Positions 55,430-63,784 of a stretch of 64,000 bases of DNA are shown piece by piece. The notes beneath the pieces are model-generated. The model did not search any database, was not told the origin of the DNA, and saw only the letters and a list, made by a program, of their open reading frames with translations. This DNA is from an uncultured Hyphomicrobiales bacterium (GTDB lineage Bacteria; Pseudomonadota; Alphaproteobacteria; Rhizobiales; Devosiaceae): contig CAIKKY010000007.1 of NCBI GenBank assembly GCA_903828145.1, forward strand, positions 393,019 through 457,018, read 5' to 3'. A program made the position numbers and the translations under genes. Every line of letters starts with the position of its first letter. Positions within the stretch are counted from its first letter, which is position 1.

Positions 55430-56338
55430 ATGAAGCATATTTCAAGGGCGGCCCTGCCCGACGGTCCGACCGTCCTTGTCGTTGGTGCGACGGGCTTTCT
55501 TGGCGCAAAGGTCCTGCAAGGTGTGGCCGAGCAGGCCAACGTCGCCGTGCGTGCAATGTCGCGGCGCGCAAAAGTCGAGCCGGGTTGGGTCCAAGCCGAT
55601 TTGATGGACCCGGCCTCGCTGGATGCGGCGCTTGTAGGCGTAGACGTGGTGATAACGTCCGCAAATGGCTATATGAAGGAAACACTCGCTGCTGATTTTG
55701 CAGGAAACCGCAACTTGATCGACGCAGCAGTGCGGGCAGGGGTGAAGCGGTTCGTGTTCCTAAGCGTCGTTGCCTGCGATCAGGCACCTGACGTGCCCCA
55801 TTTCCATGCAAAGCATGTGACCGAGGATTTGATCCGTGCCTCGGGTATTCCCTATGTCTTCCTTCGGGCACCGGCCTTCTTGGATCAAGCCGATGACTAT
55901 CTTGCCAAGGGGCTTAAAAAGGGCAGGTTTTATGGGGTCGGTGACCGAGATCTGCGCTGGTCCTATGTACTTACCGATGATTTGGCGAAGTGCTTGGCCC
56001 AAGCGGCCACCCATCGCGACCCTGAGATCCTAGGCAAGACAATTGATATCAGTTGGAGCGATGGCCCGCTCAGCCAGCGGGAGCTCGCTGGGATAGTAGC
56101 GAAGGCAACGACGAAAGCCGCCTCGCTTTGGATTGTACCATGGTGGATCCTGCAACTGGCAGTCAGGCCGGTGCGACTGTTTTCCGACCTTGGATATGAT
56201 CTCCTGCAGATGTTCTTGTTCTTCCGGTCAGGTCAGTTTGTCGCCGACACTACTCTTCAAAGCCGTTTCTTCGGGCAGCCGCCCTCTGCCCGCGATGCCG
56301 TGGCGCGCTGGGCTACACGCGAGGGACTGAACGACTGA
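55430..56338 (+). CDS. NmrA/SDR-like NAD(P)-binding protein
   Basis: 302 residues. The Rossmann N-terminus VLVVGATGFLGAKVLQGV (GxxGxxG) and KRFVFLSVVACDQAPDVPHF, YVFLRAPAFLDQADDYLAKG match atypical short-chain dehydrogenases related to NmrA or complex I NDUFA9. The catalytic YxxxK is absent; H-x3-K stands in that region (HAKHVTEDLIRAS). A hydrophobic C-terminus may bind the membrane. Function unknown; probably regulated by the divergent LysR. Confidence 0.85.
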   Translation: MKHISRAALPDGPTVLVVGATGFLGAKVLQGVAEQANVAVRAMSRRAKVEPGWVQADLMDPASLDAALVGVDVVITSANGYMKETLAADFAGNRNLIDAAVRAGVKRFVFLSVVACDQAPDVPHFHAKHVTEDLIRASGIPYVFLRAPAFLDQADDYLAKGLKKGRFYGVGDRDLRWSYVLTDDLAKCLAQAATHRDPEILGKTIDISWSDGPLSQRELAGIVAKATTKAASLWIVPWWILQLAVRPVRLFSDLGYDLLQMFLFFRSGQFVADTTLQSRFFGQPPSARDAVARWATREGLND

Positions 56339-56453
56339 CCGCCGAAATCGACTTTGGCGCTACTCAGAAGGTCCGCTTGCGCGGAAACTGGGGCCTACTG
56401 GCGTTCTGTAAGGGGCCTGATACCGCCATGGAGTACCCGGGAGCCCATATTAA

Positions 56454-56582
56454 ATCGAGTTTGTGTCGCTTGAAAAGGCGAAGGCCTGTTTCGGACCTTC
56501 TGAATATGCGAAAGCAATCACCCTGCGGGCGGATGCCGCAGAATTCAGCATCGTCATCGCCGAGGGCGTAACGCCTACCTAG
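56454..56582 (+). pseudogene. DUF1330 gene remnant (C-terminal part)
   Basis: The frame EFVSLEKAKACFGPSEYAKA followed by EFSIVIAEG matches the C-terminal half of DUF1330 proteins. A TAA directly precedes it and no start or N-terminal half is seen. The rest of the 318-base gap (56339-56656) shows no other gene. Confidence 0.6.
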
Positions 56583-56656
56583 GCGGGTTTCGCGTCCAGT
56601 CTAGGCCAATGCCATGCCTTTCTGAAGCGACAAACCGGGTATCGCCTAGACTTTTT

Positions 56657-58780
56657 TCACGCCTTGGGAGCCGCCTCTCTGAAATCCAGACCTGCGTTGG
56701 CTGCTTCCAGCAATTCAAACCGCACCAGCGGTCCCAACCTTTCCGACAAGAGCGCCTTAATTTCAGACACAATCGCCGGGTTCCAGACAACGACCTTTGG
56801 TTTGGTTCCGGCACCAGCGCGCTGGTAGCGAGCAGCGCAAAGATGCGGGGCTGCATCTAGAACCGCCGCCGCGAAGTCAGGCAGGTCCGAATTGGGGGAG
56901 GACGGCCTCGTTTTCGTATGGATATCTCTATAGGAAACCGAGGCTGTCCTCCTTTCCCGGTCGCTTTTGATAGCCTTTTCGGAACCCAGTTCCGGCGCGA
57001 TTTTTGCCAGATCCGCGGCGCTTTCGACCCAAAGGCCATACCCAAGGGCAATCTCGTCTTTGCTGGCCCACTCAAACGGCCGGATGCTATCGACCGGAAG
57101 CAGCGGCAAGGTATCACCCCAGAGTTCGATCGTGACTGGGTCTTTCTCTGTCCGGTTCAGGCCGCGTGCGCGGCCGATTTCCTGAAGGGTCCCATCCTCC
57201 GCGATCGAGGCGCGGACCTCTTCAGCAAGCGGATCCGGATGCCATTCTTTCTTGAACGAGGCGCGGGTACCGTCAGCCGCGACGACCGTCACTTGGCCCT
57301 CGCTGAACCACTCAGCACACGGGGTCACAGCCTCGCCGGACAAAGCACCGGCATATTGTTCAATGACCCATGGTGGCGGCAGGTTTCGGCCGATGATAAT
57401 CATTAACCGAACGTCCTTGAAGCCATCCAACCCGACCACGGCCCCGTGATGCAGGACCGGAATATGCTTGGGCCAGTTCGGAAACTGCTTTTGCCAAGCG
57501 TGCGCCATGGCCTTCGTGGTGACCACTAGCGTCCGGCCCGGCACCAGCGTCGCCCTAGCCAAGACGGCGTTTCCAAAATCGCGGGCAGCAGCTTCATCCC
57601 CAAGGGCGCTTCGGGACGTGGACTTTCCCGTTACCGCGACGATCCGTTGGAAGGGCGTTTCGATTTGGATGTCCGCCCTTAGGTCTAAGAACGGCAGGAC
57701 CTTATGAACAATCTTAGGGCGCAAGGTCGCATCAATATGCGCAACTGCCCCCAGCCACGAACGGTGGATCGGCCGGATCGTGCGAAGGACGAGGCGCATG
57801 CCCGGCTGCCCGTCAGGCATAGGCTCTACGGAAAGGCGACCGGAAGCCTTTCCGCCGCTGAGAAACAGCGTCAGTTCCCACCAGATGTCGGCCATCAGGG
57901 ACGGGCTCGGCACCCGCGATTGCCATTTGTCCCGCTGAGCCATTCGGTCTTGCGCTGGCATGCCGGGATACATGACAGAAGAAAGGCGAGACAGTTCAGC
58001 GGACGGAGCGTCGCGACATATTTCGCGGTCGATCAACCCAACGCTCTCAAGGCACTCGCGTTTCAGCGGACCGTAGCCATTGAGCCTAATCGCCTCATGC
58101 AGCAGTCGCCGAATGGGCATGAGCAGCGCGATCAGGTCGTTCATTTTGTCCACGTGCCAGTCGCCGCGGTCGCGACCTTTGGTCTTGCGGATTACCGGCT
58201 CGGTCAACAATTGATCCACGGGGATGGCAAGCACCTCAGAGAAGCCAACGGCAAGCGCCTGCCAAAAACTCTCATCGATGGCGAGCAACTGCGGATGAGG
58301 AATGGCATCCGGGCGCATAAACGCGAGAAGCGCATGAGTTATGATCCAAACGTCGACCTTGGAGCCGCGCTGGCGCATATAGCCGCAAGAAAAGCGGTTT
58401 TTGCAGGTCAGCCTCTTCTCGTCGTCGATATACTCGCAACAGGCGGTTAGTACTCTTTCGCTGGCGGCGAGGGCTGCATCTACCGCCTCCAGATCGTCGC
58501 ACATCTGTTTGCCGGGGCGGTTTGGATCGTCCGCGCTGCGACCCCGCCAGACCTGAACCGTCACAGGTTTCCCGCGCTGTTTGGCTGACCGACGGAACCG
58601 ATCAGCGACTTCATCGGCAAGCGTAAGGTTGGGCACAGCGACCACAACTGGGCCGCCTTTGTCGGCAAGTGAACTCAGGGCGCAGTTAATAAGCGCTTCG
58701 GTCTTTCCGCCGCCAACGTCTACCCGGACCCCGAAGACGCCCAGACCCCATTCTTGGAAAGCTTTGACAAGGTTAGCCAT
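56657..58780 (-). CDS. P-loop ATPase/helicase-like protein of the replication module
   Basis: 707 residues. A helicase-type Walker A DVGGGKTE (21-28) is followed by VVVAVPNLTLADEV, a motif Ia-like strand, and LLAIDESFW (Walker B-like, DE 169-170). Between them lie five cysteines (94, 114, 115, 126, 132) in a spacing that recalls the Fe-S region of XPD/DinG helicases. The second half has RTLVVTTKAMAHAW and VRLMIIIGRNLPPP, which could be motifs of the second RecA fold. Its ATG overlaps the primase stop by 8 bases. It is likely the helicase partner, but this is inferred. Confidence 0.75.
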   Translation of the reverse strand: MANLVKAFQEWGLGVFGVRVDVGGGKTEALINCALSSLADKGGPVVVAVPNLTLADEVADRFRRSAKQRGKPVTVQVWRGRSADDPNRPGKQMCDDLEAVDAALAASERVLTACCEYIDDEKRLTCKNRFSCGYMRQRGSKVDVWIITHALLAFMRPDAIPHPQLLAIDESFWQALAVGFSEVLAIPVDQLLTEPVIRKTKGRDRGDWHVDKMNDLIALLMPIRRLLHEAIRLNGYGPLKRECLESVGLIDREICRDAPSAELSRLSSVMYPGMPAQDRMAQRDKWQSRVPSPSLMADIWWELTLFLSGGKASGRLSVEPMPDGQPGMRLVLRTIRPIHRSWLGAVAHIDATLRPKIVHKVLPFLDLRADIQIETPFQRIVAVTGKSTSRSALGDEAAARDFGNAVLARATLVPGRTLVVTTKAMAHAWQKQFPNWPKHIPVLHHGAVVGLDGFKDVRLMIIIGRNLPPPWVIEQYAGALSGEAVTPCAEWFSEGQVTVVAADGTRASFKKEWHPDPLAEEVRASIAEDGTLQEIGRARGLNRTEKDPVTIELWGDTLPLLPVDSIRPFEWASKDEIALGYGLWVESAADLAKIAPELGSEKAIKSDRERRTASVSYRDIHTKTRPSSPNSDLPDFAAAVLDAAPHLCAARYQRAGAGTKPKVVVWNPAIVSEIKALLSERLGPLVRFELLEAANAGLDFREAAPKA

Positions 58781-59873
58781 TCGCTTTGGTCCCCGGCGCG
58801 TCCGTGAAGATTTGCTGCATGATGGCTCCGAGGACGGCCCTGGCCTGTTCCACGGGCAATGCCTTGGGCGGAACCTCTTCCTGCCCACTGATTGAAAGGT
58901 GAATGCGGGTCCGCACGTGGTCGGGCCCGAGTTCCATCAAGGCATCGTTGAAGTCGGCCTTGGTCCGCTTCAGTTCAGCGAATGGCGTTGCAGTCACGAC
59001 CTTGCGGCCCTCGCGCTGCCAGCGCCTTATGGCTTTCGTGGCATGCATTAATGCGGCCCCCTCGCGGGGATCATCGTCCGGGCAGGCAATGATCAATCGG
59101 TCGAACGGAACACCTGACAGGTCGGCTTGCCCGATGACGCCGCAGACAGCCCAAGTTTCAAGGCCGGTCGCAAACCACAGGCTCAGCGCCGTCTCCGGCC
59201 CCTCGGCCAAGATAATCGGTCCATCCGCACCGACACCAAACTTGGCTGCGGCACCCTTGATCGGCCCGAGGGAGCGCTTGATCTTTTTACCATCGTTATC
59301 GAACAGGGGCGTGCCGTCAGACTTCAGCGAGATGCGCTGCAGGGCTGCAAAGGAGCCATCAGGACGGGTCAGCGCGACCAGCAATTGCTTGCTCTCAGGA
59401 GCCCAACGCAATTGGTCAGGCCATTTTTCGGCAGCGATACCACGGTTCCTAAGGTAGGCCTCGGCTGGTGTGCCTGAAACTGGCACAGCCGCGTTCCAGA
59501 CGCGCAGCGCTCGGGCTCGCTTTGCGGTGGTGTCGTCTTCCTGATCCGTTTGCGTCTGGGGCTTAACTGGAGGCCGGTAAGCACTTTCGCTGGGCCGCCC
59601 GAGCCACTCTCGTGCCCAGACCAGAGCCTCACTAAAGGGGATGCCACGCTCGCGCATGATCAGTTCAAATGGGCCACCGCCACTTCCAGCTTCATGGTCG
59701 AACCATGAGCCACGCTTTGCTCCCTTCAGGACCAGCGCCAAGCTGCCGTTTTGGCCCCAGCGCAGTTCGCCGCGGCCCGACAATTGTTTGTTCGGCGATC
59801 CGAGGAGGTCTCTGGCGAGGTCCTCGATGCGATCCCTGAGGTCGCGTTTAATCTCGTAAAGGTCGTTTTGCAT
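58773..59873 (-). CDS. TOPRIM-domain primase-like protein
   Basis: 366 residues. The N-terminal region WGQNGSLALVLKGAKRGSWF then DHEAGSGGGPFELI is the zinc-less form of a primase N-domain seen in phage and plasmid replication proteins. The TOPRIM core is IILAEGPETALS (Glu224) and LIIACPDDDPREGA (Asp266-268). TKADFNDALMELG closes it. It is coupled to the ATPase gene by an 8-base overlap. Its start is preceded by a hairpin with the ribosome-binding site in the loop. Confidence 0.85.
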   Translation of the reverse strand: MQNDLYEIKRDLRDRIEDLARDLLGSPNKQLSGRGELRWGQNGSLALVLKGAKRGSWFDHEAGSGGGPFELIMRERGIPFSEALVWAREWLGRPSESAYRPPVKPQTQTDQEDDTTAKRARALRVWNAAVPVSGTPAEAYLRNRGIAAEKWPDQLRWAPESKQLLVALTRPDGSFAALQRISLKSDGTPLFDNDGKKIKRSLGPIKGAAAKFGVGADGPIILAEGPETALSLWFATGLETWAVCGVIGQADLSGVPFDRLIIACPDDDPREGAALMHATKAIRRWQREGRKVVTATPFAELKRTKADFNDALMELGPDHVRTRIHLSISGQEEVPPKALPVEQARAVLGAIMQQIFTDAPGTKANG

Positions 59874-59875
59874 GA

Positions 59876-59896
59876 GGCGAAATCCTTCATTTCGCC
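59876..59896 (-). promoter_or_regulatory. Hairpin holding the primase ribosome-binding site in its loop
   Basis: GGCGAAAT-GAAGG-ATTTCGCC on the minus strand: perfect 8-bp stem and 5-base loop GAAGG, two bases before the primase ATG. The ribosome-binding site is therefore presented or hidden by the stem, as in translational operators. Confidence 0.65.
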
Positions 59897-59999
59897 GATC
59901 ACGCCTATTGCGCTAAACGCTAGAAATTGCTAAACAAATGCTTGTCACGGCATCGCAAAGCATGGATCCGGCTCGTCGCGCAAAACGGCGGGCCGGTTT

Positions 60000-60209
60000 T
60001 TATTTGTGACTACGGTAGTGGGTGGCGGACGCAGGTCTGCAATGGTTGCGCTCCCACAATTCGATCTCGTGCACAGCCCAGCGGCTGCACCCGGGTGATA
60101 GCTTCCTTGGCTGAGGGAAGTCCCCCGAACTGGCCCAACGCCAGACCGTTGTGCGGCTGACGCCATACCGATTTGCGACATCCTTATCGCTAATGAACTC
60201 AGGTCCCAT
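60000..60209 (-). CDS. AlpA-type helix-turn-helix regulator
   Basis: 69 residues: ISDKDVANRYGVSRTTVWRW then FPQPRKLSPGCSRWAVHEIE, the AlpA/phage excisionase-type winged helix. A GGAGG site precedes the ATG. AlpA proteins of P4-like elements activate int or control excision. It lies upstream of the primase gene on the same strand. Confidence 0.92.
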   Translation of the reverse strand: MGPEFISDKDVANRYGVSRTTVWRWASSGDFPQPRKLSPGCSRWAVHEIELWERNHCRPASATHYRSHK

Positions 60210-60308
60210 TGAAACCTCCTATCCTCGTGCCTCGCCTCTTCTTGGCTCAGGCTGTAGCTAGGAGTTGTATGGGGACGCAGTGGGTCATCAGAGCCGCAGA
60301 AATGGCAG

Positions 60309-61082
60309 TCAATTTTTGAGGTATGGTTTTAGCTTGGCGAACGCCACTTTGCTCGCCGAGTTGGCGTCGTTGTCATAAGCCATCAGGACTGCGTGAAGGA
60401 CCCGTTTCAATTCGAGTTCATGCGTCGGTGCGAATAAATGGGGGAGGCCCTTCGCCAGTTCGCGGTGGCTTGCTGGGCGATTGAAGATTTGAAAAACCCC
60501 GTCCGGGCCGATCACAAATGGTTGGCCAAAAGCAGAAATCGTAGCAGCCACAACCGTTACGCCGCATAGTTTGACTGGTGTTGTGCTACCCTTACTGCTG
60601 CCTTTGCTCCAAGCGCGCTGCAATCCGAAACGCGAGTAGAGGTTGTCCACCAATCCGCAGATCAGAAAGTTCCTATCAGTTAGGTCCTTCCGCCCTACGC
60701 GTTTCTTAATGTTCTTGCGACCTTCGATCGCCGCGCAGGCCAACTGGTACATCTGCACGCTCAACGGTTCCCCGCTACGAAGCTGTCGCATAACCATTAT
60801 ACCAACACGGGTGGCGACTTCTTCATCTCCTGCCATGGCTTCCCTAATCAGCACAGCGTTCATCGTGGAGGTCGTATAGCCAGCTATGAACGTAGTCTCG
60901 CCGCCGGACTGCACTTCCTCTGGCGGTCTTTGCCGAATTATTGGCTGGAGCAGGTCATCCAATTGAGCGACCCCGGGATGCCGAGCCGGGATATTAATTC
61001 TGCCTTTGGTAATCCAGCGAGAGATGACATCGCTGGTGTATTGGACAGCCTTCTCAAGTTCTTCTTCTGTCACACTAAACAC
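60309..61082 (-). CDS. Unrecognised protein next to the integrase
   Basis: About 257 residues from GTG 61082 (GAGG 8 bases before); GTG 61073 and TTG 61106 are alternatives. N-terminal VTEEELEKAVQYTSDVISRW suggests a helix-turn-helix: TSDVISRWITKGRINIPARH. A polar helical middle (ATRVGIMVMRQLRSGEPLSV) follows, then GVTVVAATISAFGQPFVIGP and a final helical domain. Starts within the end of int, so it is translated with it. No family recognised. Confidence 0.65.
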   Translation of the reverse strand: MFSVTEEELEKAVQYTSDVISRWITKGRINIPARHPGVAQLDDLLQPIIRQRPPEEVQSGGETTFIAGYTTSTMNAVLIREAMAGDEEVATRVGIMVMRQLRSGEPLSVQMYQLACAAIEGRKNIKKRVGRKDLTDRNFLICGLVDNLYSRFGLQRAWSKGSSKGSTTPVKLCGVTVVAATISAFGQPFVIGPDGVFQIFNRPASHRELAKGLPHLFAPTHELELKRVLHAVLMAYDNDANSASKVAFAKLKPYLKN

Positions 61083-62376
61083 CCACTGCGCCTCGGATGG
61101 GCACAACCTTGCTGGACTTTTTCTCTAGAAGAAAGTCTGCCCAGTCCGCCATCATTGCGCGCCGGCGCTCCACCATGTCGCTCCGTCGATAGGCGCGCTC
61201 AACTTCGGAGCCGACCTGATGCGCCAGCGCAATTTCAGCCATCTCGCGCGGGTAAGTCGTCCTCTCTGCCGACCAATCTCTAAAGGTCGAGCGTAGCCCA
61301 TGTGGGACCGCAGGTTTTCCCGACTTTGCGTCAATAAACCCGGCATCACCCTTCGCCAGAGCTTCCGCATGCATGCGCCTCATGACGGCGGACAGGGTCG
61401 CGTCCGAAAGTGGCCCGCCCCTTGCAGCTGGAAAGACAAGTGGGCTGCCATCAACGCGCGGCAAGGCGCTCAACAGGTCCAGCGCGGGCTTGCTCAAAGC
61501 CACCCGATGGTCGCGGCGGGCTTTCATGCGCGAGGCGGGAACTGTCCATATGCCCTGATCAAGATCGATTTCGTCCCAGCGGGCCCCGCGCACTTCTCCT
61601 GATCGAGCGGCTGTGAGCGCTTGGAAGGCGAGGGCCTTGGCGGCAATCCCTTCCCGCTGGAGCAATTCTAAGTACCAGCCGGTGACGGCAGTAAGCGGAA
61701 GCGCACCATGGTTCTCGACCTTGGCGATCTTACCGGGCTTGGGGAGCAGCGCATCCAGATTGCCTTTCCACCGGGCGGGATTATCCCCCTCACGATGTCC
61801 GGCCACCGTTGCCCATGCCAAGACCTTTTCTATGCGGCCTCTGAGCCGGTCAGCCGTCTCGGTCTTGGTCCTCCATATCGGTTCGAGGACGCGGAGCACA
61901 TCCGCCATCGCGATGTCGGAAACCTGCATGGGACCGATCGCCGGGCTGGCGTAGGTCGCCAGTGTTGAGCGCCATTGTGCAGCGTGCTTGGCGTTTTTGA
62001 ATTCTGCAGACTTGCTGGCAAGATATCTGGCGGCGGCTTCGTCGAAGGTCATGCCGCGCTTCTGGGCCGTCACCAGCTGTGCCTTGGCTGAACGCTTCGC
62101 CTCGATCGGATCGATGCCTTTGCGAATGTCTTCGCGGATTAGGCGTGCTTTGTCCCGGGCTGCAGCAAGTGACACTTCGGGATAGGGCCCCAGCCCAATC
62201 TCGCGGGTCTTGGACCCGACAGCGGTTCGAAGTACCCATGAGGCAGCGTTGCTGGGCGTGATCTGCAGCCTGAGGCCGGGCACACCGCCAACTGGCTTCT
62301 GCACATTACCGCCATGGCCGGGATGGGTCAGGCGCTTAACATCCAGCGCCCCCAACTCGCGTGCTCGCTTCGGCAT
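61075..62376 (-). CDS. int: P4-type tyrosine integrase
   Basis: 433 residues. N-terminal DUF4102 domain (LRLQITPSNAASWVLRTAVG, GLGPYPEVSLAAARDKA), SAM-like core-binding domain (LATYASPAIGPMQVSDI), then the catalytic domain with Arg258 (TAARSGEVRG), His359 and Arg362 (VPHGLRSTFRDW), His386 (LAHQVGS) and Tyr396 (EVERAYRRSD). All catalytic residues are intact. The gene points inward from the right att repeat, 160 bases away. Confidence 0.96.
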   Translation of the reverse strand: MPKRARELGALDVKRLTHPGHGGNVQKPVGGVPGLRLQITPSNAASWVLRTAVGSKTREIGLGPYPEVSLAAARDKARLIREDIRKGIDPIEAKRSAKAQLVTAQKRGMTFDEAAARYLASKSAEFKNAKHAAQWRSTLATYASPAIGPMQVSDIAMADVLRVLEPIWRTKTETADRLRGRIEKVLAWATVAGHREGDNPARWKGNLDALLPKPGKIAKVENHGALPLTAVTGWYLELLQREGIAAKALAFQALTAARSGEVRGARWDEIDLDQGIWTVPASRMKARRDHRVALSKPALDLLSALPRVDGSPLVFPAARGGPLSDATLSAVMRRMHAEALAKGDAGFIDAKSGKPAVPHGLRSTFRDWSAERTTYPREMAEIALAHQVGSEVERAYRRSDMVERRRAMMADWADFLLEKKSSKVVPIRGAVGV

Positions 62377-62536
62377 TTCTACTCGCCCCCTATCTTACCC
62401 CCGATAAAAACAAGATATTGCATGTAATCGGACGAGACAAGATGGTACTGGCGGAGGGATGAGAATGGCTCCATCACATTGATATCGCGTAACTAATTGA
62501 AACAACTTACAACAAAGTGGAACCTAACGGAGGCGG

Positions 62537-62551
62537 CCTTTCTCTCCGCCA
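62537..62551 (+). repeat. attR: second copy of the tRNA-Ser 3' end
   Basis: CCTTTCTCTCCGCCA, identical to 48938-48952. The bases before it (GGCGG) differ from the tRNA, so only the 15-bp core is shared. Confidence 0.9.
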
Positions 62552-63110
62552 CTTTCTCTCTGCAAACTCACCACCCTGCCTGATGAGCGTAGAAATTCCT
62601 TTTTGTTTCAAAGAGGTTTAACGACGCCATGCGACTTTCGGAGACTGGCGATTTGACCGAAATCGGTCTCCGAACGCCCCGCGTCTCTTTCCATCCGCCC
62701 TTCATCGAAATCGAGACGGATTCAAAAAATGACGCACTTTCAGCATGTTGAAGGAATCACGCTGCGCCGCTGTTGAAGCGGGTTTGTCTGCTATCGGTGC
62801 GAACAGACCACCTGAAGGCGGCGTTTCACCGCGTACAGCCTCGCAGGGCTGCGCGAATCCCTAGGCGACTAATACAATGTGGCCGGTCCCCCTCAGGTGG
62901 TCCGGGATTGATGTTAGTATTGGCGGCGCGGCCGCTTGAGGCTCAAGGCGTGGCGGTGGCGCCTAGCCTGGGCGGCCATTGCGGGCGCGCCCTACATGAT
63001 AGCGCCGACGTAGCCGGCCTCTGGGGAGGCGCTCGTGCGGCCTCGCGGCTGGACAGGGGCGGGCTAAAGCGGTCACAATAGGCGCCTTATTACAAAGAGG
63101 GAGGCGCGGA
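62552..63110. other. Chromosomal flank right of the element, no gene seen
   Basis: 559 bases without a supported coding frame. A frame of about 100 codons at 62773-63081 has no good start site or domain. It contains the long hairpin at 62639-62672. Confidence 0.45.
62639..62672. repeat. Extended hairpin near attR
   Basis: CGGAGAC / GTCTCCG outer stem (7 bp), a TGG bulge, CGATTT / AAATCG inner stem (6 bp), 5-base loop. No T-run on either strand. It may be a structured RNA or a protein-binding site. Confidence 0.5.
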
Positions 63111-63446
63111 ATGCGCGGCTTGATCCAGGTTTTGGCGGTTCTCGCGTTGTCGGCGCTGTCGCCAGCCGCCTTTGCGGCTTCGACGGACGTAGCCGCGGGG
63201 CCACCTGACCTGTCAGGTGAGTTGCGGGCGGCGCTTGACATTTTTGCGTTCGGAGAATTCGACGGGGCTACGGCCGAACAGCGGGACATGATGGTGGAGT
63301 GCATCCTGCCGGTGTTCGATGGCGTCGACCACGAGATGCTGGCGCTGGCGCTGGCCGAGGACGACTTCGAGCGTGGCCTCGTCGTCGTGCTCACAGCCTA
63401 TCCGGAACGCGAAGAGATCATCGAGGGGTGCGAAGAACTGCTCTAG
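63111..63446 (+). CDS. Small secreted hypothetical protein
   Basis: 111 residues with a signal peptide (LIQVLAVLALSALSPAAFA) and GGGAGG 6-8 bases before the ATG. The mature part is acidic and helical: LRAALDIFAFGEFDGATAEQ and REEIIEGCEELL. A single pair of cysteines (VECILP, EGCEE) could form a disulfide. Not recognised. Confidence 0.75.
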   Translation: MRGLIQVLAVLALSALSPAAFAASTDVAAGPPDLSGELRAALDIFAFGEFDGATAEQRDMMVECILPVFDGVDHEMLALALAEDDFERGLVVVLTAYPEREEIIEGCEELL

Positions 63447-63784
63447 GTTCTTCTGCCGGGCGGCATCGGGCATTACGCCGCCCCCGCCGGCGTTGCCGCC
63501 GCGGGGTTTCCAAAGAGCTATGCCCCCCTGGCGGGCGCAGTGAAGCGAGCTAGCAAGGCGATTGCCTCGCACCGGGTAGTCCGCAGTCTCTATGAGGCTC
63601 TCGCCTCACCGGCAGGCTGGGGTCCTTGGCTTCGTCCCCGGCGGGTTGCCACACCGGACGTTTCTGCGCAGGCAGCACACCCGTCCCCAAGGACGGGCTG
63701 GATCGTAGCCGGTGATAGTCATCCGGCCGGCGTTGCCGACGGAGCGGCCTGCCCCCGATGGTCTGGGAGTTGTGCCAACCGGCT
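63447..63784. other. Intergenic region, no gene seen
   Basis: 338 bases, GC-rich. A short CCCGTCC-CCAA-GGACGGG hairpin lies at about 63689-63706. The open frames here look like composition shadows. Confidence 0.4.

Larger units (their letters stand above)
48953..62551. mobile_element. 13.6-kb integrative element in tRNA-Ser
   Basis: Bounded by the 15-bp repeat of the tRNA-Ser 3' end on both sides, with the P4-type integrase 160 bases inside the right end. It contains a primase, P-loop ATPase and AlpA module, two small phage-like genes, and cargo. Several decayed genes and a shift to AT-richer sequence inside contrast with the flanks. No structural phage or transfer genes are visible. Confidence 0.9.

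Noticed and set aside
48938..62551. Complete prophage or conjugative element
   Set aside because: No capsid, portal, tail, large terminase, lysis, relaxase or type IV secretion genes are present.
62773..63081. 102-codon frame right of attR
   Set aside because: Arginine-rich low-quality sequence with a weak start context and no recognised family.
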